A DNA stretch of 64,000 nucleotides, taken from contig CP136069.1 of the NCBI GenBank assembly GCA_032622095.1, positions 44,616,194-44,680,193 of the forward strand, in the 5' to 3' direction. The DNA comes from Siphonodentalium dalli (taxonomy: Eukaryota > Mollusca > Scaphopoda > Gadilida > Siphonodentaliidae). A program made the position numbers and the translations under genes. Below the pieces are notes generated by a model. The model was given only the letters and a program-made list of their open reading frames with translations. It was not told the DNA's origin and did no database searches. Positions 46,994 to 57,963 of this stretch are shown one piece after another; the stretch's first letter is position 1; each line of letters starts with the position of its first letter.

Positions 46994-48743
46994 TACAGTA
47001 ATGCCCTAAATAATCGACTCCTTAACCAGAGCAGTATTATGGGTAATTTTTCAGGATTTAGTCGGAAATATGGTTTGTTGCCATATTTCCGACTAAATCA
47101 GGGGGGGGAATTTTTTTTACGAGACGTGAGGTAGGGGGGGGGGGGGGGGTGGGTGGGTGGGTACCCGAGGCCGGAAACAGTTTTTGACCACTTTTTTTTT
47201 CATTGACATATTTTCAACTGTTTTAAACATATTTGTTTATATGTTGTGGCTTGTTGCAAAATGAGAAGCACTAATACATTCAATATTGTTATAATTACCC
47301 CCATAAGTTGATATAAAATGGAAAAATAGTGAATATTGTGGGGGTGGGTCCCAAAATTTTCATTGATTTTTTTTGCGCGCAAATTTTTTTTATTGTGTCT
47401 GTTTCAGCTTGCTTGGCAGTTTTTATAATGAAAATTGTCTAGTTCACTGTAGTTCAATAAAAAAATACTTCAGATAGCTCTAGGGTAGGGTGAACTTAAT
47501 GCAGTCTGACAATATCAGCTAACAACTCATGACATAATATTAATTACAATAATTCTTATACTCTTTATTCATACAGTTAGTTGATGCATGAGTGTAATGT
47601 ATGAAATAAGTATTTGTATCAGTGTTTGTACACTAAAATTGATTGCATATCAGTATATGTGATACAATTATGGCCATGTGACCCTCAACGCAGGGCAACT
47701 CATTTTATTTTTAACCCTTCGAACACTATGGACCCAGAGCATTAGTAGCACCCTGGCGCGGGGCTCCCACTCGTTCAAATAACCGCCGGTATTCTCAATG
47801 TATCAGAATAATTTATAGTTAATAATATATAGTTGACACAGGTAGACATATAATAGTGAATCAAGAGTACAGCCGGTATACTGTAAACAGAAGACCAAAT
47901 TGGAGTTATCTTCCCTACACCAACACAATGACGTTACGCTTACTGTGACCTCATCTCCACGGTCACATGTCACTAAAGTGCACATCCGTGTATATGGATT
48001 TGGAACTAAATTGACCATCCGCGTTCAAACATTATTTTAGGCCTAGTCCTAAGTCATAATGCAAGGTCGGGTCGGTGATCATGCAGGCATACATAAAAGC
48101 TAATTCATATGCACATTTTCTGTTTTGGTATTACTATAGGCTCTAGGCCTACTAGTTGATGCTGGTTGATGTCTGAAAAAAAGATAAATTTAATTTTGTG
48201 TCATTTTTCATTCTATTATAGGCCCTAACACTGACCCTAGTTATTTTTTGTTGTCATTCCAGGGGATTCAACATATTTGTCATCTACTCACACAGATGAA
48301 TAGGCTGGGTTATAAATTTACCAATATAATCACATCATATTCTACCTTTGTTGATTGCTTAGAGTTCAATTTAGTTGAGATTATCGCTGATTACTGCTGA
48401 TTATCGCATAATTATCAGCCAAGAAAATATTTGTCTTGTACATGTTTGTAAACAGGAAGTAACATTTAATTTTCTCTTTCAAAGAATAGACCAATATAGA
48501 GCGGTTGGTCGTTTTTACAGAGGGGACCAACATAAAGCTTTGGGGTTATGGGGTGGGTGTCTAAAATTTAATGAAAAAAAAAAATGCAAGAAAGGGTGGG
48601 TGGGTGTAAAAAAATGGAAATGTAAAAAAAACACCCCCACGTCTCGCAACTTTTTTACGGCCCCCCCCCCCCTGACTAAATCCTGAAAAATTACCCATAA
48701 TTCTGCTGTGGTTAAGGAGTCGATTATTTAGGGCATTACTATA
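46994..48743. mobile_element. Family E foldback (E12), split by a 1.6-kb element
   Basis: The left arm 46994-47099 starts TACAGTAATGCCC. The right arm 48674-48743 resumes with GACTAAATCCTGAAAAATTA and runs to 'gggcattactatata'. The join 'gactaaatc' occurs on both sides of the inserted element. It starts 15 bp into the intron. Confidence 0.85.
47100..48673. mobile_element. Poly-G-ended DNA element with 9-bp TSD
   Basis: It begins AGGGGGGGG and ends CCCCCCCCCCCCT. GACTAAATC, nine bases, flanks both sides (47091-47099, 48674-48682), verified against the intact E sequence. Subterminal 'cgagacgtg' recurs inverted as 'cacgtctcg' and both ends have 'ggtgggtgggtg' stretches. A 9-bp duplication points to Mutator-like elements; that is inference only. 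No transposase frame seen in 1,574 bp. Confidence 0.78.
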
Positions 48744-49440
48744 TAATACGTACAATCATCATACATTAGTCAGTTGTAGTGTTTTCACAAGGTGTAAATT
48801 ATTAACCTCCATGCAGGGTTTATCTCCATTGAAGAGTTGATAAGACCACTGACACTGCAACATTTTGCCCACATTTAGTGGACTTCCGTGGTATTAATAT
48901 ATATGCTAAGGGAATAGGGCCACTTGTTGCCCTTATCAAGTACTCAAAATCTCGAACAAAGTTTGTGTAAATTTTGCATCTTAAGTTTGGAAAGTCCCAC
49001 TAGAACTAAAGAACTATATAACGAAATGGTGTGATTTGGTTCTCCGATTATTTTATCAACACAAAAATCTAAACGCACATGGACAACAACGCACATGGCA
49101 AACATACTAGTTCTAATTTGCTGCCATTTTGCTGAGTAGCGTGCAAAAATCATCAAAAAGACTGCGCTCTAATTCTCAATTCTGTCAATAGATTTTTATT
49201 GCGGGAATTGTTCTCAAAGCACATAGAAAATTAGATTTTGGGATGATCGGTTTTGCCGTTTTGGCTGGAAAAACCTGCGCTAAATATAGAAAACCACGGC
49301 TGTCACGATAAATGTTTAAGTCAACAAAATATTGTTTCCTCAAATTCCTCTTTAATCATACCCTTCGGGCAGAACAAAGAAAACTGGAGCTGTCAAAATC
49401 TAAGATATTCACAGTTTTTGAGCCTCTTACTAATGTGTTT
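48744..49440. other. Intronic, nothing recognised
   Basis: No EVI5-frame exon or repeat match. Confidence 0.45.
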
Positions 49441-52235
49441 CCATATCGTAGGTGATATTCCGTGTAGCACTTGCGCTACTTCATTCTAGTCGCCTCTTAC
49501 TATAGCATGTTTCTATATTGTAGGAAATGGAGGTGATATTCCGTTTAGCTCTAGCGATACTTCACTCTAGTCACCTCTTACTATAGACTGTTTCTATATT
49601 GTAGGGAATGGAGGTGATATTCCGTGTAGCTCTAGCGATACTTCAGTCTATAGTCACCTCTTACTATAGCCTGTTTCTATATTGTCGGGAATGGAGGTGA
49701 TATTCTGTGTAGCTCTAGCGAAACTTCAGTCTAGTCGCCTCTTACTATAGCCTGTTTCTATATTGTAGGGAATGGAGGTGATATTCCGTGTAGCTCTACC
49801 GAAACTTCAGTCTAGTCGCCTCTTACTATAGCCTGTTTCTATATTGTCAGGAATGGAGCTGATATTCTGTGTAGCTCTAGCGATACTTCAGTCTAGTCAC
49901 CTCTTACTATAGCCTGTTTCTATCTTGTAGGGAATAGCGCTTTTCAGCATAGCGAAATTATGCTATTTATAGAACAGCGAGAGCACGTGGCGTTGTTTAT
50001 AAACAGAGGGTCGGACATTCTCCGGTATTACAATACGTTGCCCTACCTTGTGCAATGTAAACATGTCATCACATAAAACAGTGATGGTATATGTCTTATA
50101 ATAAAAAGGGGGCCACCACAATTATTGGTATGGTTTATACAACAATGGCAGAAGAAGTGTGCGGACAATCACTTGGAAAATGTAACTTTGACGCCCTTTC
50201 CTAAGCTAAAATCAAACAGATAAAATATGTGATTTATGGATTAATTAGTTGTTGCTGAAACGAGAAATTAACTGTGTATACCGTTAAATTTGGACATATA
50301 TGTCCAGCAAATATTTTGTCCGTGTCCGTAGCCCACGTAATAAGGAGTTCCCGGACCCAATTCCTGTCACATACGGTAAACTTCCGAGCAAATTATCATC
50401 ATCGACATTATTGTATATATAGACGTCAGACGAAACGAAAATAACTTTCAAATGATGTGTTATATCAAATTGAAAAATACGACTGGATTCTACTGGGTTC
50501 ACAAAATTCGAAATATATAGTGTCAAGTGGTATAGTACTATATTTATATGTACAATGTATAGGTGCACGCAAGGCACGAGAACATGTACGCCCTATAGGG
50601 AACGTGATGCCACAGAAACGCTTATGTCGCCAGATCATGTCCCTTGGTTATTTTAGCTATGTCAATTACGTGGATCTAGTAAAAAAGTTATTCGATAATA
50701 TGACAAATCACCACAAAACATTTTCAAATCAGTTTGTATTTTACATGTATAGGTGACAGTTAATTTACATATTCAGGATAAGACATATGCAAAACTGGAT
50801 TTTGATATTTACAAAAGTAATGTTTCAGGGATGTGTATAGTCTTGTTACGCGCATTGTTATTGGTAATGGTACGGGAGGCCTTGGCGATGGGTATATGCT
50901 GTGAAAATATTTCCACCGGTCAAAAACCGCCACAAACAGAAAGAATATTAAAATGTAGACAGAATTTGTCCGTACACAAATAAGAAATATCGCATAAGCA
51001 GTATGTTATTGTCATATGTTTAACCATTGTTATGTAAACTAAAGCATAAAAAGTTACCTTCCTGGTGTTTGTTTATATTATGATGGTAAACATAAAGAGC
51101 CTTCTTTGTTGGTGAATTCCTGATATGGAACTAATAAAGAGCGTTTATATCATTTGTGTGTGATTAGCCAGTAACACTGTGCTGTCTTATGTAACACAAT
51201 CAGGCTCTTGCTTATAGGTAAAATATATAAAATATAGTAGGTCTTTATGATATCATGCTGTTTACGCGATGGTCATGGTATATATGAACGAAACTGTATG
51301 TTTACGGTGATTGGAACAAATATGAATATTTTCGACAACTAAGACCTCCCGTGCCTTTAAAATGAAAATAAAATAAACCAATGTATACATGCACCCGTTG
51401 AGTTTTACAACATGTGACATGCGTGACAGTTTAAAGAATGCCAGCGTGACCCTTACAAATTGGCATGTTTACATTCCGACGGCCACAAAATGGTCCAAAT
51501 ATGCTCACGACATGACATAAATTTTATTACTCTAAATGTTCAAATCTCTATAGGGCGCCGACAAATGAGTTGTATGCATGTCATACGTCCGTAGACAGTA
51601 CGAACCCTTGTGTCCAGGCGCAGACATGACAACATGCATTAACAGGCGTTCCGTTTTAATATAATATACTTAACATCTGGTAAATTATTCCGATCGTTTT
51701 TTTTTTGGTACAATTTATATAATAGTCATTGATTGTTTCACTGCATGTTGAAATTTAGCGCCGGGCACTTCACTTTGCATCAATTTTATGTTTAAAACGG
51801 ACGATCGGACATTGTTTCTATACAGAGATATGAATACTGGCTCAAATGAATGTCCGACCCTGATGCTAAATTGGCTCCGCCCACATATGATGACGTCTAT
51901 GCTGAAAAGCGCTATTGAGCTGATATTCCGTGTAGCTCTAGCGATACTTCAGTCTAGTCGCCTCTTACTATAGCCTGTTTTCTATATTGTCAGGAATGGA
52001 GCTGATATTCCGTTTAGCTCTAGCGATACTTCAGTCTAGTTGCCTCTTATTATAGCCTGTTTCTACATTGTAGGGAATGGAGGTGATATTCCGTGTAGCT
52101 CTAGCGATACTTCAGTCTAGTCGCCTCTTACTATAACCTGTTTCTATATTGTAGGGAATGGAGGTGATATTCCGTGTAGCTCTAGCGATACTTCAGTCTA
52201 GTCGCCTCTTACTATAGCCTGTTTCTATATTGTAG
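49441..52235 (+). repeat. ~81-bp minisatellite of EVI5 exon start plus 3' splice site
   Basis: Six and a half units before an insertion (49936-51913) and three and a half after it precede the intact exon at 52236. A unit reads 'gcctcttactatagcctgtt' + 'tctatattgtag' (intron end, AG acceptor) + 'ggaatggaggtgatattccg' + 'tgtagctctagcgatacttc' + 'agtctagtc'. The exonic part encodes GMEVIFRVALAILQSS, then runs through 'cgcctcttactatag' into an in-frame TAG. No unit but the last has the rest of the exon or a donor site. The first unit differs most ('cctcttactaatgtgtttcc', 'gcacttgcgctacttcattc') and lacks 'ggaatgg'. Confidence 0.92.
49936..51913. mobile_element. ~2-kb DNA transposon inside the exon minisatellite
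   Basis: The ends are AGCGCTTTTCAGCATAG and, inverted, AGCGCTTTTCAGCATAG. Joining the flanks at a 2-bp AT (49934-49935, 51914-51915) restores a normal array unit (gggaAT|tgagctgat). A 2-bp AT duplication would fit ISL2EU-type elements; this rests on TSD and ends only. No transposase frame seen. An inner piece, about 50870-51358, resembles the foldback at 52885-53290 ('acagaaagaatattaaaat'). Confidence 0.75.
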
Positions 52236-52325
52236 GGAATGGAGGTGATATTCCGTGTAGCTCTAGCGATACTTCAGTCTAGTCATGAGGAGCTAATGTC
52301 TCTTGATATGGAAGGAATGCTCACG
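52236..52325 (+). CDS. EVI5: EVI5 exon: TBC domain, IFRVALAIL segment
   Basis: The acceptor is 'tttctatattgtag' and the donor CTCACG|gtaagt; 30 codons in phase 0. It reads GMEVIFRVALAILQSSHEEL, then MSLDMEGMLT. EVI5 proteins have G-EIVFRVGLA-LQ-N-EEL-LDMEGM here, so the match is clear. It is the only copy in the array that continues past QSS to a donor site. The first ~46 bases and the acceptor are shared with about ten upstream decoys, so splice-site choice is at risk. Confidence 0.96.
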
Positions 52326-52884
52326 GTAAGTTATCACTCTGTTCTTAAAGATGCCCTGTCCGATTTGACACCATAAGACTGCCATCTGTACGTTTTCTGA
52401 TATAATTAGAGCAGACTCATGATCCCATTAATAGCAACTTTCGATGGCCTGATATCAAAAAAATTAAAAGAGGAAGTTTGAACATGTTTTGTCTTTTAAT
52501 CCGGTAGACCAAAAGTACATAACAAAGAGCGTTCTCAATTACTCTCAGGTGCCTAATAATCGTGATGGCCAAATAATAGTGTTGGAAGGTGATCTATGCT
52601 GAAAATAATAATAGTGATGGCAATTTCATTAAATATCTGAATGCCAAATAATAGTGATCATTGGGAATTTTCTCCAAAATTAATAAGCGTGCCAGCTCTA
52701 TTATTAGGCACCTGAGAGTATGAGCATTTGTGATTGTTTTCAACATTCTACTTTTTGTTTATTGTGTGGATTTTCGTGATGCCTGTTTGATACGAATGAT
52801 TGTGATTGCAAGTATATTTCATTTTCACGATGCCTGGTAGGCTGAAAATTAACTTAAGAAATTGCTGTTAAATTGGACTGGGCA
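52326..52884. other. Intronic; MITE at 52542-52718
   Basis: 52542-52718 has inverted ends CTCTCAGGTGCCTAATAAT and ATTATTAGGCACCTGAGAG, with TA on both sides (52540-52541, 52719-52720), fitting a Tc1/mariner-type MITE of 177 bp. Its interior repeats 'aataatagtgat'. The rest is unrecognised. Confidence 0.75.
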
Positions 52885-53290
52885 TCTTTGGGTGGGAGGC
52901 CCCATGTATTTATTAAAGATGCAGATGGTCTTTGCGTGGGTATTGCTGTTAAAATAGTCACACCAGTTAAAACTGCCATAAACAGAAAGAATATTAAAAT
53001 ATAGACATATTTGTTCTTATACCAATCATAAATATCACGTAAATAGTATGTCATTATCAAATTCGTATGCTGTGTTATGTAAGCATAAGCCAGGTTCTGT
53101 AAATTTTTTGCCTTTGCTTACATAACAAAGCGTACGAACTTGACAATAACACTTTTTACGTGATATTTATGATTGGTATAAGAAAAAAATCTGTATATAT
53201 TTTAATATTCTTCCTTTTTATGGCGATTTTAATGGATGTGACAATTTTAACAGCAATACCCACCGCGGAGGCCATCCGTGCCTTTAAGCA
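52885..53290. mobile_element. Foldback element with ~170-bp arms
   Basis: 'gggtattgctgttaaaat' and 'agaaagaatattaaaatata' at the left are inverted at the right as 'atattttaatattcttcc' and 'attttaacagcaataccc'. 'accaatcataaatatcacgt' also pairs. The centre is near 53100. Minus-strand ORFs are shadows of the arms. It is related to sequence inside the 49936-51913 element. Confidence 0.78.
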
Positions 53291-53770
53291 ACAGTGTTCA
53301 CTCTGAATTTCTGAAATTTTTATTGGCCAATTATTTGTCAATTTCTAATTGTTTTTGGCCATTTTTCAGAAACTTTATTATATTCATAAGCCTAATCAAA
53401 ACATTACCGTAGTTATTCCTGAAATAGACATCCTTGATTTTACTGGCATGTAATCTGCTTTACACAATGATTAACTGAGTGAGTTCTAATTGGAAGGTTC
53501 TTGGACATTGGCATTATATTGTCAAGATGAACTATATACTGAATCACATCGAAATATAAAATTTTGGCTGGGAAATAAATTGGGCATATGAAGCCCGAGT
53601 ACCAGTTAATAGAAGGGTATGAATCCCGCATACCGCCTGAAAATTGCCTGAATCCCACGTACCAAAAGGGGGGGAATTGGCGGGGTGTGACACTCAACAT
53701 TGTTGTGATAAGTTTAAATTGTTCAAAGATGTTAGTGCTGTTTTTATACATTTGAATATTTCCTTTGTAG
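53291..53770. other. Intronic, nothing recognised
   Basis: No repeat match. It ends in the polypyrimidine tract 'atttcctttgtag' of the next exon. Confidence 0.5.
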
Positions 53771-53868
53771 TTCTTCCAAAAAATTGTGCCAAATAGATAT
53801 GGAGTTGATATCGACAACCTACTTCATGTCGCTTATACAATAAAACTCAACAGCAAGAGACTAAAAAA
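53771..53868 (+). CDS. EVI5: EVI5 exon: end of the TBC domain
   Basis: The acceptor is 'atttcctttgtag' and the donor CTAAAAAA|gtaagt; 98 bases, leaving two bases for the next codon. It reads FFQKIVPNRYGVDIDNLLHV, then AYTIKLNSKRLKK. FFQK-IP and AY-IK-NSK-KKLEKEY close the TBC domain of EVI5 and lead into the coiled coil. The coiled-coil exons should follow, but none was found by eye up to 64000, so the next intron is either over 10 kb or the gene is broken here. Confidence 0.95.
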
Positions 53869-53929
53869 GTAAGTCTGACAGCTTATTTCATTCCAGGGGA
53901 AATAACTCTAGTGTGTGTTAACTGTAGAT

Positions 53930-55010
53930 AGTTGAATGTAGAGTTGCTTCTCTTTATCCTAATGAAGGTTACAATGGTGCAACTGTTTTCCATTGGACTC
54001 TGTGCAAACGTTTTAGTGTTTACTGTTACATTATAATGCCCAGATCCAGAATTATCTTTAAATCTGAAAGATTGACATTTGTGTTAACTTTTTATGCAAT
54101 ATAAAAATTATACCCGACAGACAGGGAATTCATATTTAAATCTTGTGGTCAGAACCACAGTAATAAAATATTGTCATTTTTCAGACCACACCACAAAATA
54201 TAAACTTCATTACAAAGGGTTAATTCCTGTGCCAATGGCTACTTTACCTATGGAATGTATAGGGAAGATGTGTGATGTATTTTTATGCTAAAAAAACACA
54301 CACAGCTATTGACCAATCAGGGCCCAGTGTCTATTTGATTCTCTCCTATAGTTTCCTCCCTCATCCGTTCAAGGGCGATCAGAGCCAATCTACACCATTG
54401 TAACCTCAAAGTTTTCTCTACATGTTACAATAGTGTAAATAATTTGCATTTCCCTCAGTGCAAATGTTTTATTGTCTAGATTTCATTATAATGTTCAGGT
54501 TCTGAATTTTCTTAAAATCTGAAAGAGTGACAATTGTGGTAACTTTTTATGTAAAAAACAAATCAAGAACTGCATGTGTCAAATCTGACTTTAACCCTTT
54601 GTATACTAAATGGATTCTTCCATCAGTTATAAAAGTAGGTATTGGAATTGTTGATTATTCATTTGGAGGGATGTTCAGGTAATAAAATCAGATGGCAGTA
54701 TGATGAAAAGCTAATATAAGTGCATAAGGATTCTATGGTCGTTTGTTGAACTTATTATCTGAACATTTCCTAAGGGAACTATTCATCAATGAGTATTTAG
54801 TATAGAAAGGGTTAATTTAAAAAAAAAAATAGTGCTATTTTTCACACCATACTATTCAAATGTTCCTGCAAAGTGTTAACTTCTGCTATGGCTATCTTAT
54901 GGAAAATCATAGAGAAGAGGTGTGCTGTATTTTTTATGTAAAAACCAGAAAAGGCTATTGACCAATCAGAGCTCAGTATCTATTTAATTCTCTCATATAT
55001 TTTTCTCTGA
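53930..55010. repeat. Diverged tandem duplication (~540 bp), second copy interrupted by D6
   Basis: Blocks near 53975-54400 recur at 54450-55010: 'ttataatg', 'atctgaaaga', 'gtaactttttatg', 'tattgaccaatcag' and 'attctctc'. Only the second copy contains the family D element 54591-54815. Confidence 0.7.
54591..54815 (+). mobile_element. Family D TTAA-type MITE (D6), complete
   Basis: The 225-bp element runs from TTAACCCTTTGTATACTAAA to TTTAGTATAGAAAGGGTTAA. The ends are inverted repeats of about 20 bp with a TTAA at each, piggyBac-like. It contains the 'cttattatctgaaca' arm that was amplified at 67-700. The best preserved copy of the family here. Confidence 0.87.
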
Positions 55011-55514
55011 CATACATAGTTGAGTGCTCCAAATCATATTTACACCATTTTAACCTCTCGGCATTCACCAGTGGGAGGGAGGGGGCACAGGTCGGGGATT
55101 GAAGTGCCATTTTATGCTCCGTCGATAGATACCAACTTTGACCATGAATTCCAGTCGGATATACGAGTGTGTAAATGATTGAACTTTTATTACGGATGTA
55201 AGAAAAGGCCAAAAAAACAAAACTCGGAATATAACACAACACAGAATAAATGAAAAGGAGTGACATGGCTCTCCATGAAATGGCAAGAAATACCTTATCA
55301 ACAGAAACAGAACTGATTTTTTGTTTTTGCGAGCAAAGTATATCCATACTAATAGCTTGGTATGAGGTTTTCCTTGAAAGTTTTTAAAGTTGCTGTTTGA
55401 ATCTGTCTGATTAAGAATATTTGTTCTTGTTGGTATATTATTTACCTCTGACTACAAAAAATATGGTCTGGAAATTGTGCCCCCTTGATTTCCTCCAGTG
55501 CCCCTTTTATATCA
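55011..55514. other. Non-coding, nothing recognised
   Basis: The minus-strand ORF at 54973-55347 (124 aa) has no recognised domain or initiation context, and overlaps a second frame of equal quality. Confidence 0.45.
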
Positions 55515-55765
55515 TTAACCCTTTCATGTTGGGAGCTGAGCTGGTGCAGCATTAAAGATCCTGTGCCAGTGCATTCTCTTATATATATATATATGAGTCT
55601 ACCATAGGGAGCATGCACTGGCTTACAAGGTCGAGGTAAATATTGTTAGGCCAGTGAATTCTCTTATATATGTGAGGCTCCCTATGGGGGAGTAGCATAT
55701 ATCAGAGAATGCATTGCCACAGGGTTTTCGCAAAATTTCAGGAAGCTCCAGTCATGGAAGGGTAA
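55515..55765 (+). mobile_element. Family C twin-hairpin MITE (C8)
   Basis: TTAACCCTTTCATGTTGGGA, two hairpin cores (the first with an expanded (TA)n arm), and the C tail 'tttcaggaagctccagtcat' followed by 'ggaagggtaa'. Confidence 0.8.
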
Positions 55766-56475
55766 AAAGTCTGTTTCATTTGGAGTATGTATCTACTTGA
55801 TCTTGAACAATTTGCACTGTACTTCAATGCTAGCTGTGTTGCAAACCAAATGATACACATGACAATACAATAAAATGTAAAATTGAGCTACAGTATCATT
55901 GACATTTCATTCCACATAATGCTTTCTTATCTAAATACTCATTGACGAGTAGTTATCCCTTAGGAAATGTCCAAGTAATAAGTTTGTTGAATTTATTTTC
56001 TGAAGATTTCCATCCAATAAATATGAATCATTCTGCTCTTGTGTTATCTGTTTTTCTGTCTATCGTCTGCTTTTATTACCTGAATACCCCTCTAAATGAA
56101 TAATAGACCATTCCAATGTATACTTTTCTGACTGAATGGAAAAATAATCCATTTAGCATAGAAAGGGTTACAAACCAAATGATATCTGGACAATAGGTGA
56201 AATTGTCAACAGTATCATTGACGTTTGATTCCAAATTAACCCTCTCTATATTAAATATTCATTGACGAGAGGTTATCCCTTAGGAAATGTTCAGATAATG
56301 AATTCAATAAACAACCTATTGTTCAACTTATTCAACACACGACCTATTGTTCAACTTATTATCTGAACATTTGGGTTGTATCTTAGAGCTCTTTCCATCA
56401 ATGTATCAAATTATTATAATCAATAAATTTGAAAAATGATCAAGGAAATATGGGTTGATACAAAAATCGGACTTG
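55766..56475. repeat. Family D copies D7 (55918-56170) and D8 (56237-56372)
   Basis: D7 keeps both ends in mutated form ('gctttcttatctaaatactc', 'tttagcatagaaagggtta'). D8 has the left end and hairpin with a local duplication of 'gacctattgttcaactta'. The remainder is non-coding. Confidence 0.7.
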
Positions 56476-56750
56476 GCACTTAATGTGTTAAAAACAGCAA
56501 ACAATGAACACAGTGTTGTCCAGATCTAAGCTCTAGTACATTGACAGATATCATATGTCAGCACAGTTGTTTCGGGTCGTTTCTTGAATAATTTACCAAC
56601 ACCTAACAGGGTCACCATGAAAGTTACTCCTAATTTGCACCTCATCATATTGACGAAGTATATGCCAGGTAGTTTGTTTTTTTAAGTCAACATTATTGCA
56701 TAGTTGTGCATTGAATTGAAACAGTCTTTGAAGATTGAAATATCAGCTGC
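56453..56750. repeat. Family B remnant and first copy of a duplicated block
   Basis: 56453-56490 is the right end of a B element ('gatacaaaaatcggacttgg'). From there to about 56750 the sequence is repeated at 59555-59800 ('gaacacagtgttgtccagat', 'aacagggtcaccatgaaagt'), a segmental duplication. Confidence 0.78.
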
Positions 56751-57075
56751 AATCGTGATGCAGTGACACTGCGTTTTTGCATTTTTATTTGGGATATACA
56801 TTGGCTGTATCTCATGTTATCTGAGAATCCTAGGTTACAGCCGCTGGTAGTCACTAAATATTGTACTCCCAACTTGGAGATGTGTTAGATATATATATTT
56901 GGCCATTAAGCCTAATATTCCCATATATTTTCATCAGTGATATATTCTCTTGTGCAGTGGAAGTTTCATTAAGCTACAGCTGCTGTTGCCAGGATTCCCA
57001 AATATGGTCACAATGAGGCCCTCTATCACTTTGTTTCTTTGAAGTTTTTGAGCTGAGATTATTATTGTGACCTCC

Positions 57076-57930
57076 TGGCCTCAAAATATGGTAGTGGCCG
57101 TTACAGAATGAGGTCCCCAGAGGGCAAGCCTGCAAATAGCATGTCTGTCATTTGCAGAATTGTGTCCCCAGAGGGTGAATTTAGTGATGCTAGCAGGCTA
57201 GCATCACCAAATTCACCCTCTGGGAACCTCATTCTGCTTAGGCCCTTAACTGCTATGGTAGACCTAGGTTCAGATTGAAGTTCCCCAGTTGAAGTTGGTG
57301 ATGTTCACCCATTGGGGACCTCGATTATGCATTTTATCTTCTGCAAATTAGTGGATATAGAAACTTCCCAGAAGGGAAAACGTTAACTAAAATCAATGTT
57401 AATTTGAGACTATAGATACTTCCCAGAAGATGAGGTCTAAGCAGAATGAGGTCTCCAGAGGGTGAATTTTGTGATGCTAGCCCGCTGTGCAGGATAGCAT
57501 CACTAAATTCACACTCTGGGGACCTCATTCTGCAAATGACAGACATTCTATTTGCAGGCTTGCCAGAGGGTGAATCTATTGATGCTAGCCTGCTGTTTAT
57601 TCATCAAATTCATCCTCTGGGACCTCATTCTGCATGGCCTCATCTACTATGGGCTTCTCGATTATGCAATGTGTCATCCGTCAATTTCAGAATATAGTAA
57701 AACTAAACTAAAAAAGAAAAAGAAACTTTCGAAATAAGTTTCTAAAGAAACTAAAAAAGCTTGTTAATTTGATAATATAGATACTTTCCAGAGAAAATGA
57801 GGCCTTAGTAGAATGAGGTCCCCCAAAGTGTGAATTTAGAGATGCTAGCACACTTTGCGGTGTAACATCACTAAATTCACCCTCTGGGGACCTCATTTTG
57901 CAAATGTCCGCACCATATCTTGAGGCCTGA
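57076..57930. mobile_element. Outer family G element (CAGGCCTC type), interrupted by another G
   Basis: The left part 57076-57124 and right part 57563-57930 form one G element ending 'ccatatcttgaggcctga'. A second G element is inserted at CCAGAGGG in its left repeat. Flanking TGACCTC on each side may be its target duplication. Confidence 0.8.
57125..57562. mobile_element. Inner family G MITE (G11), perfect 8-bp TSD
   Basis: It starts CAAGCCTGCAAATAGC and ends ATTTGCAGGCTTG. CCAGAGGG flanks both sides (57117-57124, 57563-57570). The host sequence is itself a G repeat, so the 8-bp duplication can be read without doubt. Confidence 0.9.
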
Positions 57931-57963
57931 TGACCTCTACCAGGGCCTCTCATAGATCACTTG

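Larger units (their letters stand above)
30693..53868 (+). other. EVI5: EVI5-type Rab GTPase-activating protein gene, central part (eight exons)
   Basis: The exons 30693-30850, 31277-31374, 37757-37981, 38743-38817, 44723-44848, 46835-46978, 52236-52325 and 53771-53868 are all bounded by AG and GT and join in one open frame of about 338 codons. The product would stimulate GTP hydrolysis on Rab-family GTPases. Vertebrate EVI5 acts on Rab11-type vesicle traffic and in cell division, and that is known of the family rather than shown here. After a Ser-rich linker comes a full TBC domain. Missing are the N-terminal exon(s) (the first exon starts mid-codon) and the long C-terminal coiled coil, which should follow 53868. 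The vertebrate EVI5/EVI5L split probably does not apply. Introns reach 6.9 kb through transposon load. Confidence 0.93.

Noticed and set aside
49441-52235. Mutually exclusive alternative exons
   Set aside because: The upstream units have an acceptor but no donor and hit a stop, so they cannot act as complete cassette exons.
54973-55347. 124-aa minus-strand ORF
   Set aside because: No family features, and an equally open overlapping frame; not supported as a gene.
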